From Leuctra nigra (Eukaryota; Arthropoda; Insecta; Plecoptera; Leuctridae): DNA of 64,000 bases. How positions within the stretch are numbered: position 1 is the stretch's first letter; each line of letters opens with the position of its first letter. The stretch spans positions 2,480,001-2,544,000 of the forward strand of contig OW203762.1 in the NCBI GenBank assembly GCA_934045905.1. Reading direction: 5' to 3'. The position numbers and the translations under genes were made by a program. A model generated the notes under the pieces. The model did no database searches. It saw only the letters and a program-made list of their open reading frames with translations, and was not told the origin of the DNA. This document shows, one piece after another, positions 10,621-21,500 of the stretch.

Positions 10621-12185
10621 TAATTGTTACACCAAGATGGCCGCGCAACAATGAGATGTCACGTGCAAACTAGGCAAATGTTTGACCTCTGACACATCGA
10701 TCTCAGATCAACTTGTAGGGCCAAAGAATATTTGACGTGGAGTGGAAATTAACTTGATTACATTGTGGCGTCCGTTGGATGAAGTCAGGGGCCAATATTT
10801 CAGAGCATTACAATAATTATTACCCAATATCTCAATAGGTGAATATTTACATACATTTAAGAATGAAATTTTCTCCTTTAAAAAAAGTGTAGCGAAATAT
10901 TTAAATTAATACTCGCAGAGTTTATCGATTCGGATCTATAAAATTGTCTACAAATGCATGAAACATTAATTGTAACATTAATTCGTGTGTTGCATGTCTT
11001 ATGCTGCAAAATAAGTTATATTAAATAAAATATTGAGAAGTTAAAAACCACAAAATTCAAAATAAATTTACAGATGTCTACGGAATTTATTAATTTTTGT
11101 TCGAAATTTTTGAGCGAGCTTAGCGATAGCGTCACCACGGTACTCTTATGGCACTTTTTCGTTTTGTTTTTTCTGCACTGCTGGGACCGCAAACCAATCG
11201 ATCTGAAATTTTGCACACATACTAACGTAATCTATGCGGTCTCTGGGATCGTTTTTGAAAGGGATCCTGTGATTGGTTAATTTTTTTAAAATATATCTTT
11301 CGATTGGTTGGTTTGATCGATTTGAAATTATGACAAGTCATTACGACCAACTTTGTCCCCAATCTTACATAGTTTCAGCCAAATCCTCTCATTGGTTTAA
11401 ATTTAAAGCCATATTTCGGTTTTTTTTTAAATTTAAACTAGAACCATATGACCGATCAACTTAAAACTTTGCATGGTCATTCGGACCAACATTAACTGTA
11501 TTTTTGACAATTTTCTGACTAATCTATGTTTAAATCCAAAAGTTATTGACATTTTACGGACATTTTGCGAGTTGGCTGTCGAATAGACAACATTAAAAAT
11601 TTTCCAGTTAAAGTGACCCGCAGTCGATCTGTAGATTGTGATTTTCTTGAACAACAGGTATTTTACGAACCCCTTAGCGAGCTCAACCCAAGAGAAGGCT
11701 CGGCATGAACAATGGGGCATGGTGCGCACGCAGGTAAAGTAGGGGACGGGAAAGTAAAAAGACCCTTTTCCAATCCACAGATCGACTGCGGATGACTTTA
11801 GCTCTGCTTTTCAAAAACTTTCATATACAGTTCCGCCTAATATCTATTTATGTTATTATCCATTGTTGGATAACAAAAATAGATATTAGGATCACGGTCC
11901 TACATTTGAAATTTTTTGAAAAGCAGAGCTAACTAGATAATTTTCAATTTTGTCTATTTCTCGAAAATGTTGATCGCGGCAACTTCGACTCTTCATAGTT
12001 CCAAGTTAGTTAGAGCAGAAACTTTCAATCTCATATGAAACTAATGATGACAGTTCAACATATCGATCTGATATTGTGTACACACACTAATATTATAATA
12101 TCATATGAGTGGTCCCAGGTATATTTTTTTGAAAGAGATCCTGTGATTTTTGAATATTAACAAGGAACATTTTTTTTTATTTTTT
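10621..12185. other. Intronic DNA with a degenerate dispersed repeat
   Basis: From about 11105 to 11225 it carries a diverged copy of the HINE-like 5' region (GAGCGAGCTTAGCGATAGCG, then GATCTGAAATTTTGCACAC). Nothing else is recognised. Confidence 0.5.
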
Positions 12186-12189
12186 ATTG

Positions 12190-12297
12190 GTAGCGATCCG
12201 ATTATATGGTTTTGGAAACTTCAAAATTTCGTTTTTGGAATTGGAAATTTCGCGTTTTGTGGTTTTAAGAATTGTAAATTTCGCGTTTTATGTTTTT
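12190..12297. repeat. Left arm of a 3.3-kb-spaced inverted repeat
   Basis: About 105 bp, including GGAATTGGAAATTT and GTGGTTTTAAGAATTGT, recurs inverted at 15408-15512. The pair may be ends of one old element enclosing the 39-bp array, the palindrome and the repeats between them. No transposase frame or clear target duplication is visible. Confidence 0.6.
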
Positions 12298-12882
12298 AAA
12301 AAATATAGATGAACTTCAGATTATGAGTATAAGAATTTTAATTGAAGAATAATGAAAATGGAAAAGTGTACCTACAAATGCTGGGACTTTCATAATATTG
12401 TCACCATTTACCTATTTACCAAATGTCATAGAGCAATGTTGTTAGACATTTATATACATTTCTCGCGATATAAATTAAGAGGGTTAATATATCACTCCCA
12501 AATGTAAACACTAGGTAAGACAGTGCAGCAAGTGACTGTCCACCTTGGTTGTTCACAATGCAAAATAAAAAATAAAATTATTATAAGCTGTTTCATGCTG
12601 TTTGTTTATGTATTTCAACTGTAAAAGACAAAATTATGTCAACTTTAAATTTTCCCGTGATAATGCGAGGTCACTGCCCATCCCACTAAGCAACCCCAAG
12701 TAGTTTTCTACAAGGTCAGAGCTCTTCTGTCATTTACGTGTATATAAGGGAGGGTCACTGACTTATTTTAGAAGTAAAAAAGGTTGAATGTTGGGGTTTA
12801 CCTTGGTGATCCTGAGAAAAATTAGAAAAGCAACTGCGAAATGTACAAAATAACAGGAAAAAATTCAATTTGGTGATATTTC

Positions 12883-13060
12883 GCGGTATATTTCGCGATT
12901 TAGTCTCTTTAGTGGTGTTTAGGGGTATATTTCGCGATTTAGTCTCTTTAGTGGTGTTTAGGGGTAAATTTCGCGATTTAGTCTCTTTAGCGGTGTTTAG
13001 GGGTAAATTTCGCGATTTAGTCTCTTTAGCGGTGTTTAGGGGTAAATTTCGCGATTTGTC
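12883..13060. repeat. 39-bp tandem repeat, about 4.6 copies
   Basis: The unit contains TTTAGGGGTAAATTTCGCG. Because 39 is divisible by 3, it creates a short false frame with repeating VFRGKFRDLVSLA. Its TTTCGCG words also occur in the flanking inverted-repeat arm, suggesting a common origin. Confidence 0.85.
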
Positions 13061-13145
13061 GCGATTAGATTCCAGTGTTTTTGGGTCAGAAACATATGGA
13101 AACGAATTTATATTTAGAAATTCGAGTCAATACGAGTCATTTTTT

Positions 13146-13202
13146 TGAATATTGTATTTACAACACTTCGAAAATTTCGAAGTGTTGTAAATACAATATT
13201 CA
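13146..13202. repeat. Perfect 57-bp palindrome
   Basis: Two 28-bp arms beginning TGAATATTGTATTTACAAC meet at one unpaired A (13174). The outer part of the arm recurs alone at about 13427. Such a perfect hairpin suggests a recent origin or a very small foldback element. Confidence 0.85.
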
Positions 13203-13260
13203 CGCCAAATAGTGAAATATAAGCATTTATAAATATATATTCAATATTGCAGTTCTTTCA

Positions 13261-13756
13261 GCCGCCATTTTGACAACCGGAAGTGATGCTTAAACCCGGA
13301 AATCTTGCGCTATACTAATTCACTACTAAACGGCATCACTTCCGGTTGTCTAATGGCGACTAAAAGCACTGCCTTGAATTCCTACATATTTATACATTTG
13401 TCATTTTTATGTCACTATAGGGCGTCTGAATATTGTATTTATAGTTTAAAAAGAGGGATCTTGAAAGATTTTGAAAATTAATGAAGTCATTTCCGGTTTT
13501 ATTAATTTCAAATTTATAGTTTTATTATTGTTGTGTATTAAAGATGACCGTCTGAATCCATTGGCTCCAGTTTTGTCCAAATCGAACAAGCTGTTTTCGA
13601 GATACGATGTCACTTCCGGTTTCAAAATGGTGGCACAACAAAAATTTAGAGCAAGGCATCATCATAGGACAAAACTGAACATGCGATAAAAGTTCCAAGT
13701 CATTCGGTTCAGCCGTTTTTAAGAAAACATGTCACTTCCGGTTTCAAAATGGCGGC
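13261..13756. repeat. Dispersed repeat cluster with CCGGAAGTGA and GCCGCCATTTT motifs
   Basis: Several copies, in both orientations, of a motif pair: AAAATGGCGGC and ACCGGAAGTGA (13261-13289, 13335-13360, 13609-13634, 13729-13756). They are parts of an old dispersed family also seen at 16021-16314. The words match consensus sites for YY1-like and ETS-like factors; any regulatory role is unknown. Confidence 0.6.
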
Positions 13757-14466
13757 CCCAACATCCCTTCAAGCAAAGTATCATCAGACGCAAAAACTGC
13801 ATAAGTGATAATTTTTTCAGGTCAATTGTTTCAGCATTTTGGATAAATAATTTCAAAAAAGTGATTTTTAAGTGTCATATTATGCGAAAAAAACAGCTTA
13901 AAACTTTGTTTGATAACAATTAGTAAATGCGTGGTGAACTTTTGATCATATTCACATCAAAAATATTAGCATGTATTACCAACATTTTCCTGCAAAAACA
14001 TTTACTCTACTCTTTCACTCTCTTCACTCTCTCTTTCATTCACTCTTCCTTACGTCACTACGGCTGATTTTTTAAATGACGTCACGTCATTTTATGAAAT
14101 TATTGAATAAATCAAACATTATAAAATATTTTCACCTGATTTTTTTTTCTGTGTTGTATCCTAATATAATATATTTTATTGGTCAAAAAAGAGAAGGAAA
14201 ATGTGTTTCATGTATCTTAAAATGAATATTTAATGTTTTCAAAATTTGAACTTTACACGTAAATTTAGGCAATTTCCCTTCACATTTGTGCGAAAAACTT
14301 TTTTTGTTGTAATCAGCGAATTTTTCTGAATAAGGTCTGATGAAAAAGACAAATCTTGTAATTTGTCCCGGGTTAAATGCTTCGTTGCTTGGCCTACAAT
14401 GTAGCAGACTAGAGGGCAATCTCAATTGTTTTCAAGTGGCGCGATCACTATGCCAGGCGCGTAGGA

Positions 14467-14486
14467 AGGGGGGGGGGGGGGGGGGA
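14467..14486. repeat. Poly-G tract
   Basis: A run of about 20 G. The flanking sequence rich in CCCCACA and ACACCCCC looks like part of a dispersed repeat. Confidence 0.9.
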
Positions 14487-14839
14487 AGTGGGGGTCAATG
14501 ATCCCCACACTTTTCATCTTGACACCCCCAGATATAACCCCCACATATCGCTCCATTGTGAGGTTGAATTCTCAAAATTTTCCCAAGTTTTGCAAAACTA
14601 ATTGAACAGAGGTATTTCCAATGAGACAATAACTCATTTGTTCTACATGATCATCCTCATGAATGCAATTTACTAATTACATGTTGAACTATGATACCAA
14701 AACATATACTAACAGATTTTTCTCATTGCTTATTATTGGTTATTGCAACTGTTTTCAAAGGGATTTCAAAACCGATTCATAATCGATTCTCTTTAGGGAT
14801 TTTATCGAATAACAAAATGTACAGATTATAATGCATTTT

Positions 14840-15265
14840 GTCTCAAGTTTCCCAAGAAAATTGCATATCACACATTTTAAATTTCTTTGAAAAGGATGCC
14901 AAAATAGCTTCAAATTCGATTCTTTTGTATCAAAAACTCAATACATTCCCTGCGGGGTCAATGGGGATTCTATAAAAACAAATAGTTACTTACAGATTAT
15001 GAATATTGCATTTCATACATTTTAAATTTCTTTGAAAAGTATGCCAAAATAGCTTTAAGCTCGATTATTTTATATCAAAAACCCAAAAAATACCCTGCGG
15101 GGCCAATGGGTATTCTCTAAAAATAAATAGCTACAAATTATATTACATTTGTCTAAAATTTCCACAGAATATTGCATTTCACACATTGTACATTTCTTTG
15201 AAAAGTATGCGAAAATAGCATCAAAATCGATTCTTTTGTATCAAAAATTCAAAAAAAGCACTGCG
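14840..15265. repeat. Three imperfect repeats of about 145-170 bp
   Basis: Each contains TTTCTTTGAAAAG, then ATGCC/GAAAATAGC, then TGCGGGG (units start near 14865, 15008 and 15178). They are strongly diverged, so this is an old duplication. No coding sense. Confidence 0.65.
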
Positions 15266-15407
15266 GGGCAATTTGGGGTGCGGGCCCCTTGTAACGGCGA
15301 CTACTTTTCCTCACATTCATTGATCCCGATAATTTTGACCATTTTAATATTGACCCATCTCCATTTAGATCGCGATAGATAACATTGCTTATCTTTATTT
15401 TTTACGA

Positions 15408-15512
15408 ACATAAAACGCGAAATTGACAATTCTTAAAACCACAAATCGCCAAATTTCCAATTCCAAAAACTATATTTTGAAGTTTTTAAAACCAAACCAT
15501 AAGTATTGGTAA
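15408..15512. repeat. Right arm of the inverted repeat begun at 12190
   Basis: The reverse complement matches 12190-12297 over about 105 bp with scattered differences. Confidence 0.6.
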
Positions 15513-16020
15513 TCGGATAGATACAGCAAATTTGTTAAAAATTCTACAACAGTGTGTAATGAGTAATTTAATGTCACATATATGTGACTAGATCTAGTGG
15601 AGCGGTCGCTCCACACAGCCAAGTCGTAACGTACACTCACAGTCACTCAACATACCGTAAATGCCGATATAAACTGAGGAGCAGACCAACCACTTTTACT
15701 GTAAGCAACACCATAGCATTTTCGGCCTACTGGATCTCAAAATTGGAAAATCTCACATTGTTGCAAAATATCTTAATTTCGAGATATGGCCCACCCCACA
15801 CCATGTACCAAATTTGTGAACAACAGGTTATGCCATTTGCGAGCTAGAGGGCCGTGAAAACAGTGAAATTACACCCCTTTTATCTGATGATGATGATTCT
15901 GATATCAGGCGACCCCGTTGACAGGGCCACAGCCTAAACGGCTGAACCGATCGATCTTAAATTTTACCCACATGTGCACTTTTGGCGTCTGATGATACCT
16001 TGCCCTTACGATTTTTTTGT

Positions 16021-16314
16021 GCCGCCATTTTAAAACCGGAAGTGACGTCATATCTCAAAAACAAACAGACCGATCGGGACGAAACTAGCGCCAAACGATT
16101 CGGACGGTCATCTATATAAAATATCAATAGTTGAAATAGAAATGTACTATTACCGAAACCGGAAATGACGTCATAAAATTGCAAAATCTGACTATAATCA
16201 TCACTTATAACAATAACTACATATTCAGAAGGTTTATAATGTCACATAACATTACAGATACAAATTTTAGGTGGCAGTGATGTCAGCCGCCATTTTGAAA
16301 ACCGGAAGTGATGC
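16021..16314. repeat. Dispersed repeat with CCGGAAGTGACGTCAT motifs
   Basis: Three further members of the 13.3-13.7 kb family: 16021-16051 (GCCGCCATTTT then ACCGGAAGTGACGTCA), 16155-16174 and 16286-16314. Two include TGACGTCA, the full cAMP-response-element palindrome. Confidence 0.6.
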
Positions 16315-16513
16315 CATAATTCGAGAACGGCTGGACCGATTGGAAAGAAACTTCCGCTATACTTCATAGCATATTATTTATAGCATATACATAGTAACAA
16401 GCACAACTTTTTTTAGCAACCAAATCACAAAGGCGTATTTTTTTAAGGGAATTATGGTCTTTGGTGCCACAATATAATGTTACAAGTTGTAAGAATCAAC
16501 TGAAAAAAGAAGT

Positions 16514-17196
16514 GATATCCCCATAAAAAACCACTCCGTTTAAAAATACCAGCCAAGTCTCTTCAACTAAAAAAAATTGAAGAAATCTAAAAATTTAGCA
16601 CTGAAAAGTAGTGATATCAAAAAATTGGCCAAGTAAAAAAATTTCAAAAAATACTTGGCGCATCGTTTTCTTAGTGCATTATAGATATATTATAAGTATA
16701 GACAGTGGCGGCTATTTGGCTTTACAACAGGTGTTCAATTACATAGAAGGACGTAGAAGAAAGTACTCTAAGAGGAGAGCCCCCAGCAGATGCGGGGCCG
16801 GGGCGCATAACCCCGGATTTTTTTGTATCTTTAGTTTGAAATGGATGCATTTTTACGTCTTTTGGAGAGCAAAATGATTAGACAAAATATTTAACTTCCT
16901 ACTTCCTGGATTAGGGAGCACTTTTAAATAATTTTCTTGGATGATCAGGTGTGCAATTGTCACACCTTGCACACTGTAATAGCCGCCACTGAGTATAGAT
17001 AAGTATATTTGATTAACGGCCAACTTCTATACTATTTATAATTCACAATGCGCAAAGTATTTTTTGAAAAATTTTTACTTGGCCAATTTTTAGATATCAC
17101 TACTTTTCAGTGCTAAATTTTTAGATTTCTTTAATTTTTTTTAGTTGAAGAGACTTGGCTGGTATTTTTACACGGAGTGTTTTTTTATGGGGATAT
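16514..17196. mobile_element. Long-armed inverted-repeat element
   Basis: Arms of about 160-175 bp (16514-16690 and 17035-17196) are inverted copies, with outer ends TATCCCCATAAAAAA. A hAT-like MITE sits in the loop. A one-ended copy lies at 52502-52624. No coding capacity and no clear target duplication, so the superfamily is undetermined. Confidence 0.8.
16703..16991. mobile_element. hAT-like MITE nested in the inverted-repeat element
   Basis: The 289-bp element has 14-bp perfect terminal repeats (CAGTGGCGGCTATT) and an exact 8-bp target duplication AGTATAGA at 16695-16702 and 16992-16999. The 8-bp duplication and CAGTG ends are typical of hAT elements. It has no transposase. Confidence 0.9.
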
Positions 17197-17368
17197 AGTT
17201 TGCAGCTCTCGCCCAATAATGAGTTTTAAATTGTTGTGTCATGTCCCCTCAGAAAATGAACAAAACTTTAGGAAAATCATTTCGAACTTTTAAAATAGCA
17301 CACGTTGGAACCGTCTAGTTTATGGAGCGTCTTGAATTATATGAACCTGTCGCGTTTTCATTGTTTAA

Positions 17369-17750
17369 GAGGGCTGAGTAGTGAGCGTGGCCTGAAGAGT
17401 TTTTTAATCGATTTTTATCAATATCTTTTACCAATGTAATTGTTAACAAAATAAGGCTTTGTACAAGTATTATGAACAGTTTAATGAAAATAATTCCATA
17501 GCTTCTAATGTTTTATTATATTTACTTTGTCCCACAGACGTTTAGTGCCCGAAAATTAGTAAAATTATGGCACTAAACATCTGTTGGACAAAATAAAACT
17601 ATAAACTTATTCCAAACTAGGAAATTATTTTCATTGAACTGTTCTGAATACTCGTACAAAGTCCTATTTTGTTAACAATTACATTGGTAAAAGATATTGA
17701 TAAAAATCGATTAAAAAAATCTTCGAGGCCATGCTCACTACTCAGCCCTC
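17369..17750. mobile_element. TTAA-flanked palindromic MITE (382 bp)
   Basis: The ends GAGGGCTGAGTAGTGAGC are inverted at the right, and most of the element folds back, centred near 17555. TTAA at 17365-17368 and 17751-17754. Confidence 0.8.
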
Positions 17751-17794
17751 TTAAAACTTGAATTGTTGACAACGAGGCCTTAGTCTTGATTTAA

Positions 17795-18364
17795 AGTAGT
17801 ACCCTCATTAGTCGGTGTTAAATAGAAATGCTTCAAATTTTCCTCAAATATGCCTCAAGCAATACCATTTGCAAATACGAAAAGAAAAACATGTGTCACG
17901 GGATTAATTTAAGAGATATCTTAAATGAATTCTTGAAATTTCCCATAAGATAACATGGTGAAGCTTAAAAATTACACTTATATCTTCTGTAGAAATCGTA
18001 ATACAAACTACAAAGTAAAATTATTGATTTCATTTTAAAGGCCGATTTTTTTTCAATATTTTAGCCGCTTAAAAATGTGGGGTTACGGGATTAAATAAAG
18101 AGATAATCAAGAATAATACCCTAATTTAGCCAGTTTCTACTAGACACTGCTTAAAATCAAATCAAGTACTTAATTCGTACTGCATGAAATTAATTAAAAT
18201 AATTGTACATTCTTTATAAAATATCGTATTTCTACAAAGTAATATTATGATATTCATCAACAATGCAAAATATAGTTGTAAAATATTTATTTCATTGATT
18301 TGTAATTTAATTTGTGACTTGTGAGTCACTGACTTGAATTACGTGGACTAATGAGGGTACTACT
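17795..18364. mobile_element. TTAA-flanked MITE (570 bp) beside Chip exon b
   Basis: Perfect 19-bp terminal repeats AGTAGTACCCTCATTAGTC lie just inside TTAA at 17791-17794 and 18365-18368. The element ends 75 nt from exon b and lies in the intron just downstream of its donor. Non-coding. Confidence 0.85.
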
Positions 18365-18439
18365 TTAAACGTAACGGAATGAAAGCGTGTGTTCTCCTGC
18401 AGAACATGCATGAGTATGATATGAAGAAGTGTTACTCAC

Positions 18440-18515
18440 CTCAGTGCGCTGCTGCAGTCGCTTGTTGAGCTCGTAGATGCGGTAGTCGGGCTGGCCGAAG
18501 TACGGCGTGTGTCGT
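18440..18515 (-). CDS. Chip: Chip / LDB1 orthologue, coding exon b
   Basis: On the minus strand this 76-nt exon carries the last nucleotide of a split codon and then 25 codons beginning RHTPYFGQPDYRIYEL and ending QQRTE. It is the conserved N-terminal block of LDB proteins. The F and Q of PYFGQPDYRIY mark the insect form; vertebrate LDB1 has PYGNQTDYRIF. The donor is GAG followed by GTGAGTAAC, and the acceptor is CTGTCTGCTTCCAG. It joins exon c in phase 0 and exon a in phase 2. Its first 23 nt are also part of the 84-bp unit repeated about 68 times on its upstream side, so this acceptor is one of about 68 nearly identical ones. The exon boundary assigned here uses the acceptor nearest the unique part of the exon. 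Confidence 0.95.
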
Positions 18516-21500
18516 CTGGAAGCAGACAGAGATCTAACAAATAAGATGAACCTATCACACGTCACATCACACATTAGGCCGAAGTACAGCGTGTGTCGTC
18601 TGGAAGCAGACAGAGATCTAACAAATAAGATGAACCTATCACACGTCACATCACACATTAGGCCGAAGTACAGCGTGTGTCGTCTGGAAGCAGACAGAGA
18701 TCTAACAAATAAGATGAACCTATCACACGTCACATCACACATTAGGCCGAAGTACGGCGTGTGTCGTCTGGAAGCAGACAGAGATCTAACAAATAAGATG
18801 AACCTATCACACGTCACATCACACATTAGGCCGAAGTACGGCGTGTGTCGTCTGGAAGCAGACAGAGATCTAACAAATAAGATGAACCTATCACACGTCA
18901 CATCACACATTAGGCCGAAGTACGGCGTGTGTCGTCTGGAAGCAGACAGAGATCTAACAAATAAGATGAACCTATCACACGTCACATCACACATTAGGCC
19001 GAAGTACGGCGTGTGTCGTCTGGAAGCAGACAGAGATCTAACAAATAAGATGAACCTATCACACGTCACATCACACATTAGGCCGAAGTACGGCGTGTGT
19101 CGTCTGGAAGCAGACAGAGATCTAACAAATAAGATGAACCTATCACACGTCACATCACACATTAGGCCGAAGTACGGCGTGTGTCGTCTGGAAGCAGACA
19201 GAGATCTAACAAATAAGATGAACCTATCACACGTCACATCACACATTAGGCCGAAGTACGGCGTGTGTCGTCTGGAAGCAGACAGAGATCTAACAAATAA
19301 GATGAACCCATCACACGTCACATCACACATTAGGCCGAAGTACAGCGTGTGTCGTCTGGAAGCAGACAGAGATCTAACAAATAAGATGAACCCATCACAC
19401 GTCACATCACACATTAGGCCGAAGTACGGCGTGTGTCGTCTGGAAGCAGACAGAGATCTAACAAATAAGACGAACCTATCACACGTCACATCACACATTA
19501 GGCCGAAGTACGGCGTGTGTCGTCTGGAAGCAGACAGAGATCTAACAAATAAGATGAACCTATCACACGTCACATCACACATTAGGCCGAAGTACGGCGT
19601 GTGTCGTCTGGAAGCAGACAGAGATCTAACAAATAAGATGAACCCATCACACGTCACATCACACATTAGGCCGAAGTACGGCGTGTGTCGTCTGGAAGCA
19701 GACAGAGATCTAACAAATAAGATGAACCTATCACACGTCACATCACACATTAGGCCGAAGTACGGCGTGTGTCGTCTGGAAGCAGACAGAGATCTAACAA
19801 ATAAGATGAACCTATCACACGTCACATCACACATTAGGCCGAAGTACGGCGTGTGACGTCTGGAAGCAGACAGAGATCTAACAAATAAGATGAACCTATC
19901 ACACGTCACATCACACATTAGGCCGAAGCACGGCGTGTGTCGTCTGGAAGCAGACAGAGATCTAACAAATAAGATGAACCTATCACACGTCACATCACAC
20001 ATTAGGCCGAAGTACGGCGTGTGTCGTCTGGAAGCAGACAGAGATCTAACAAATAAGATGAACCCATCACACGTCACATCACACATTAGGCCGAAGTACG
20101 GCGTGTGTCGTCTGGAAGCAGACAGAGATCTAACAAATAAGATGAACCTATCACACGTCACATCACACATTAGGCCGAAGTACGGCGTGTGACGTCTGGA
20201 AGCAGACAGAGATCTAACAAATAAGATGAACCTATCACACGTCACATCACACATTAGGCCGAAGCACGGCGTGTGTCGTCTGGAAGCAGACAGAGATCTA
20301 ACAAATAAGATGAACCTATCACACGTCACATCACACATTAGGCCGAAGTACGGCGTGTGTCGTCTGGAAGCAGACAGAGATCTAACAAATAAGATGAACC
20401 TATCACACGTCACATCACACATTAGGCCGAAGTACGGCGTGTGTCGTCTGGAAGCAGACAGAGATCTAACAAATAAGATGAACCTATCACACGTCACATC
20501 ACACATTAGGCCGAAGTACGGCGTGTGTCGTCTGGAAGCAGACAGAGATCTAACAAATAAGATGAACCTATCACACGTCACATCACACATTAGGCCGAAG
20601 TACGGCGTGTGTCGTCTGGAAGCAGACAGAGATCTAACAAATAAGATGAACCTATCACACGTCACATCACACATTAGGCCGAAGTACGGCGTGTGTCGTC
20701 TGAAAGCAGACAGAGATCTAACAAATAAGATGAACCTATCACACGTCACATCACACATTAGGCCGAAGTACGGCGTGTGTCGTCTGGAAGCAGACAGAGT
20801 TCTAACAAATAAGATGAACCTATCACACGTCACATCACACATTAGGCCGAAGTACGGCGTGTGTCGTCTGGAAGCAGACAGAGATCTAACAAATAAGATG
20901 AACCTATCACACGTCACATCACACATTAGGCCGAAGTACGGCGTGTGTCGTCTGGAAGCAGACAGAGATCTAACAAATAAGATGAACCTATCACACGTCA
21001 CATCACACATTAGGCCGAAGTACGGCGTGTGTCGTCTGGAAGCAGACAGAGATCTAACAAATAAGATGAACCTATCACACGTCACATCACACATTAGGCC
21101 GAAGTACGGCGTGTGTCGTCTGGAAGCAGACAGAGATCTAACAAATAAGATGAACCCATCACACGTCACATCACACATTAGGCCGAAGTACGGCGTGTGT
21201 CGTCTGGAAGCAGACAGAGATCTAACAAATAAGATGAACCCATCACACGTCACATCACACATTAGGCCGAAGTACGGCGTGTGTCGTCTGGAAGCAGACA
21301 GAGTTCTAACAAATAAGATGAACCTATCACACGTCACATCACACATTAGGCCGAAGTACGGCGTGTGTCGTCTGGAAGCAGACAGAGATCTAACAAATAA
21401 GATGAACCTATCACACGTCACATCACACATTAGGCCGAAGTACGGCGTGTGTCGTCTGGAAGCAGACAGAGATCTAACAAATAAGATGAACCCATCACAC

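Larger units (their letters stand above)
923..18439 (-). other. Chip intron between exons b and c (17.5 kb)
   Basis: It is bounded by donor GTGAGTAAC after exon b and acceptor TTTGCGCAG before exon c, with compatible phase 0. It is packed with transposons: piggyBac, a LINE, at least six MITEs or foldbacks, and dispersed repeats. All are intronic insertions relative to Chip. No further Chip coding exon is visible inside it, and none is expected because the protein sequence is continuous across the junction. Confidence 0.9.

Noticed and set aside
12883..13060. Telomere-like repeat because of TTTAGGGG words
   Set aside because: The unit is 39 bp and the word is only a small part of it; no TTAGG tandem run typical of insects.
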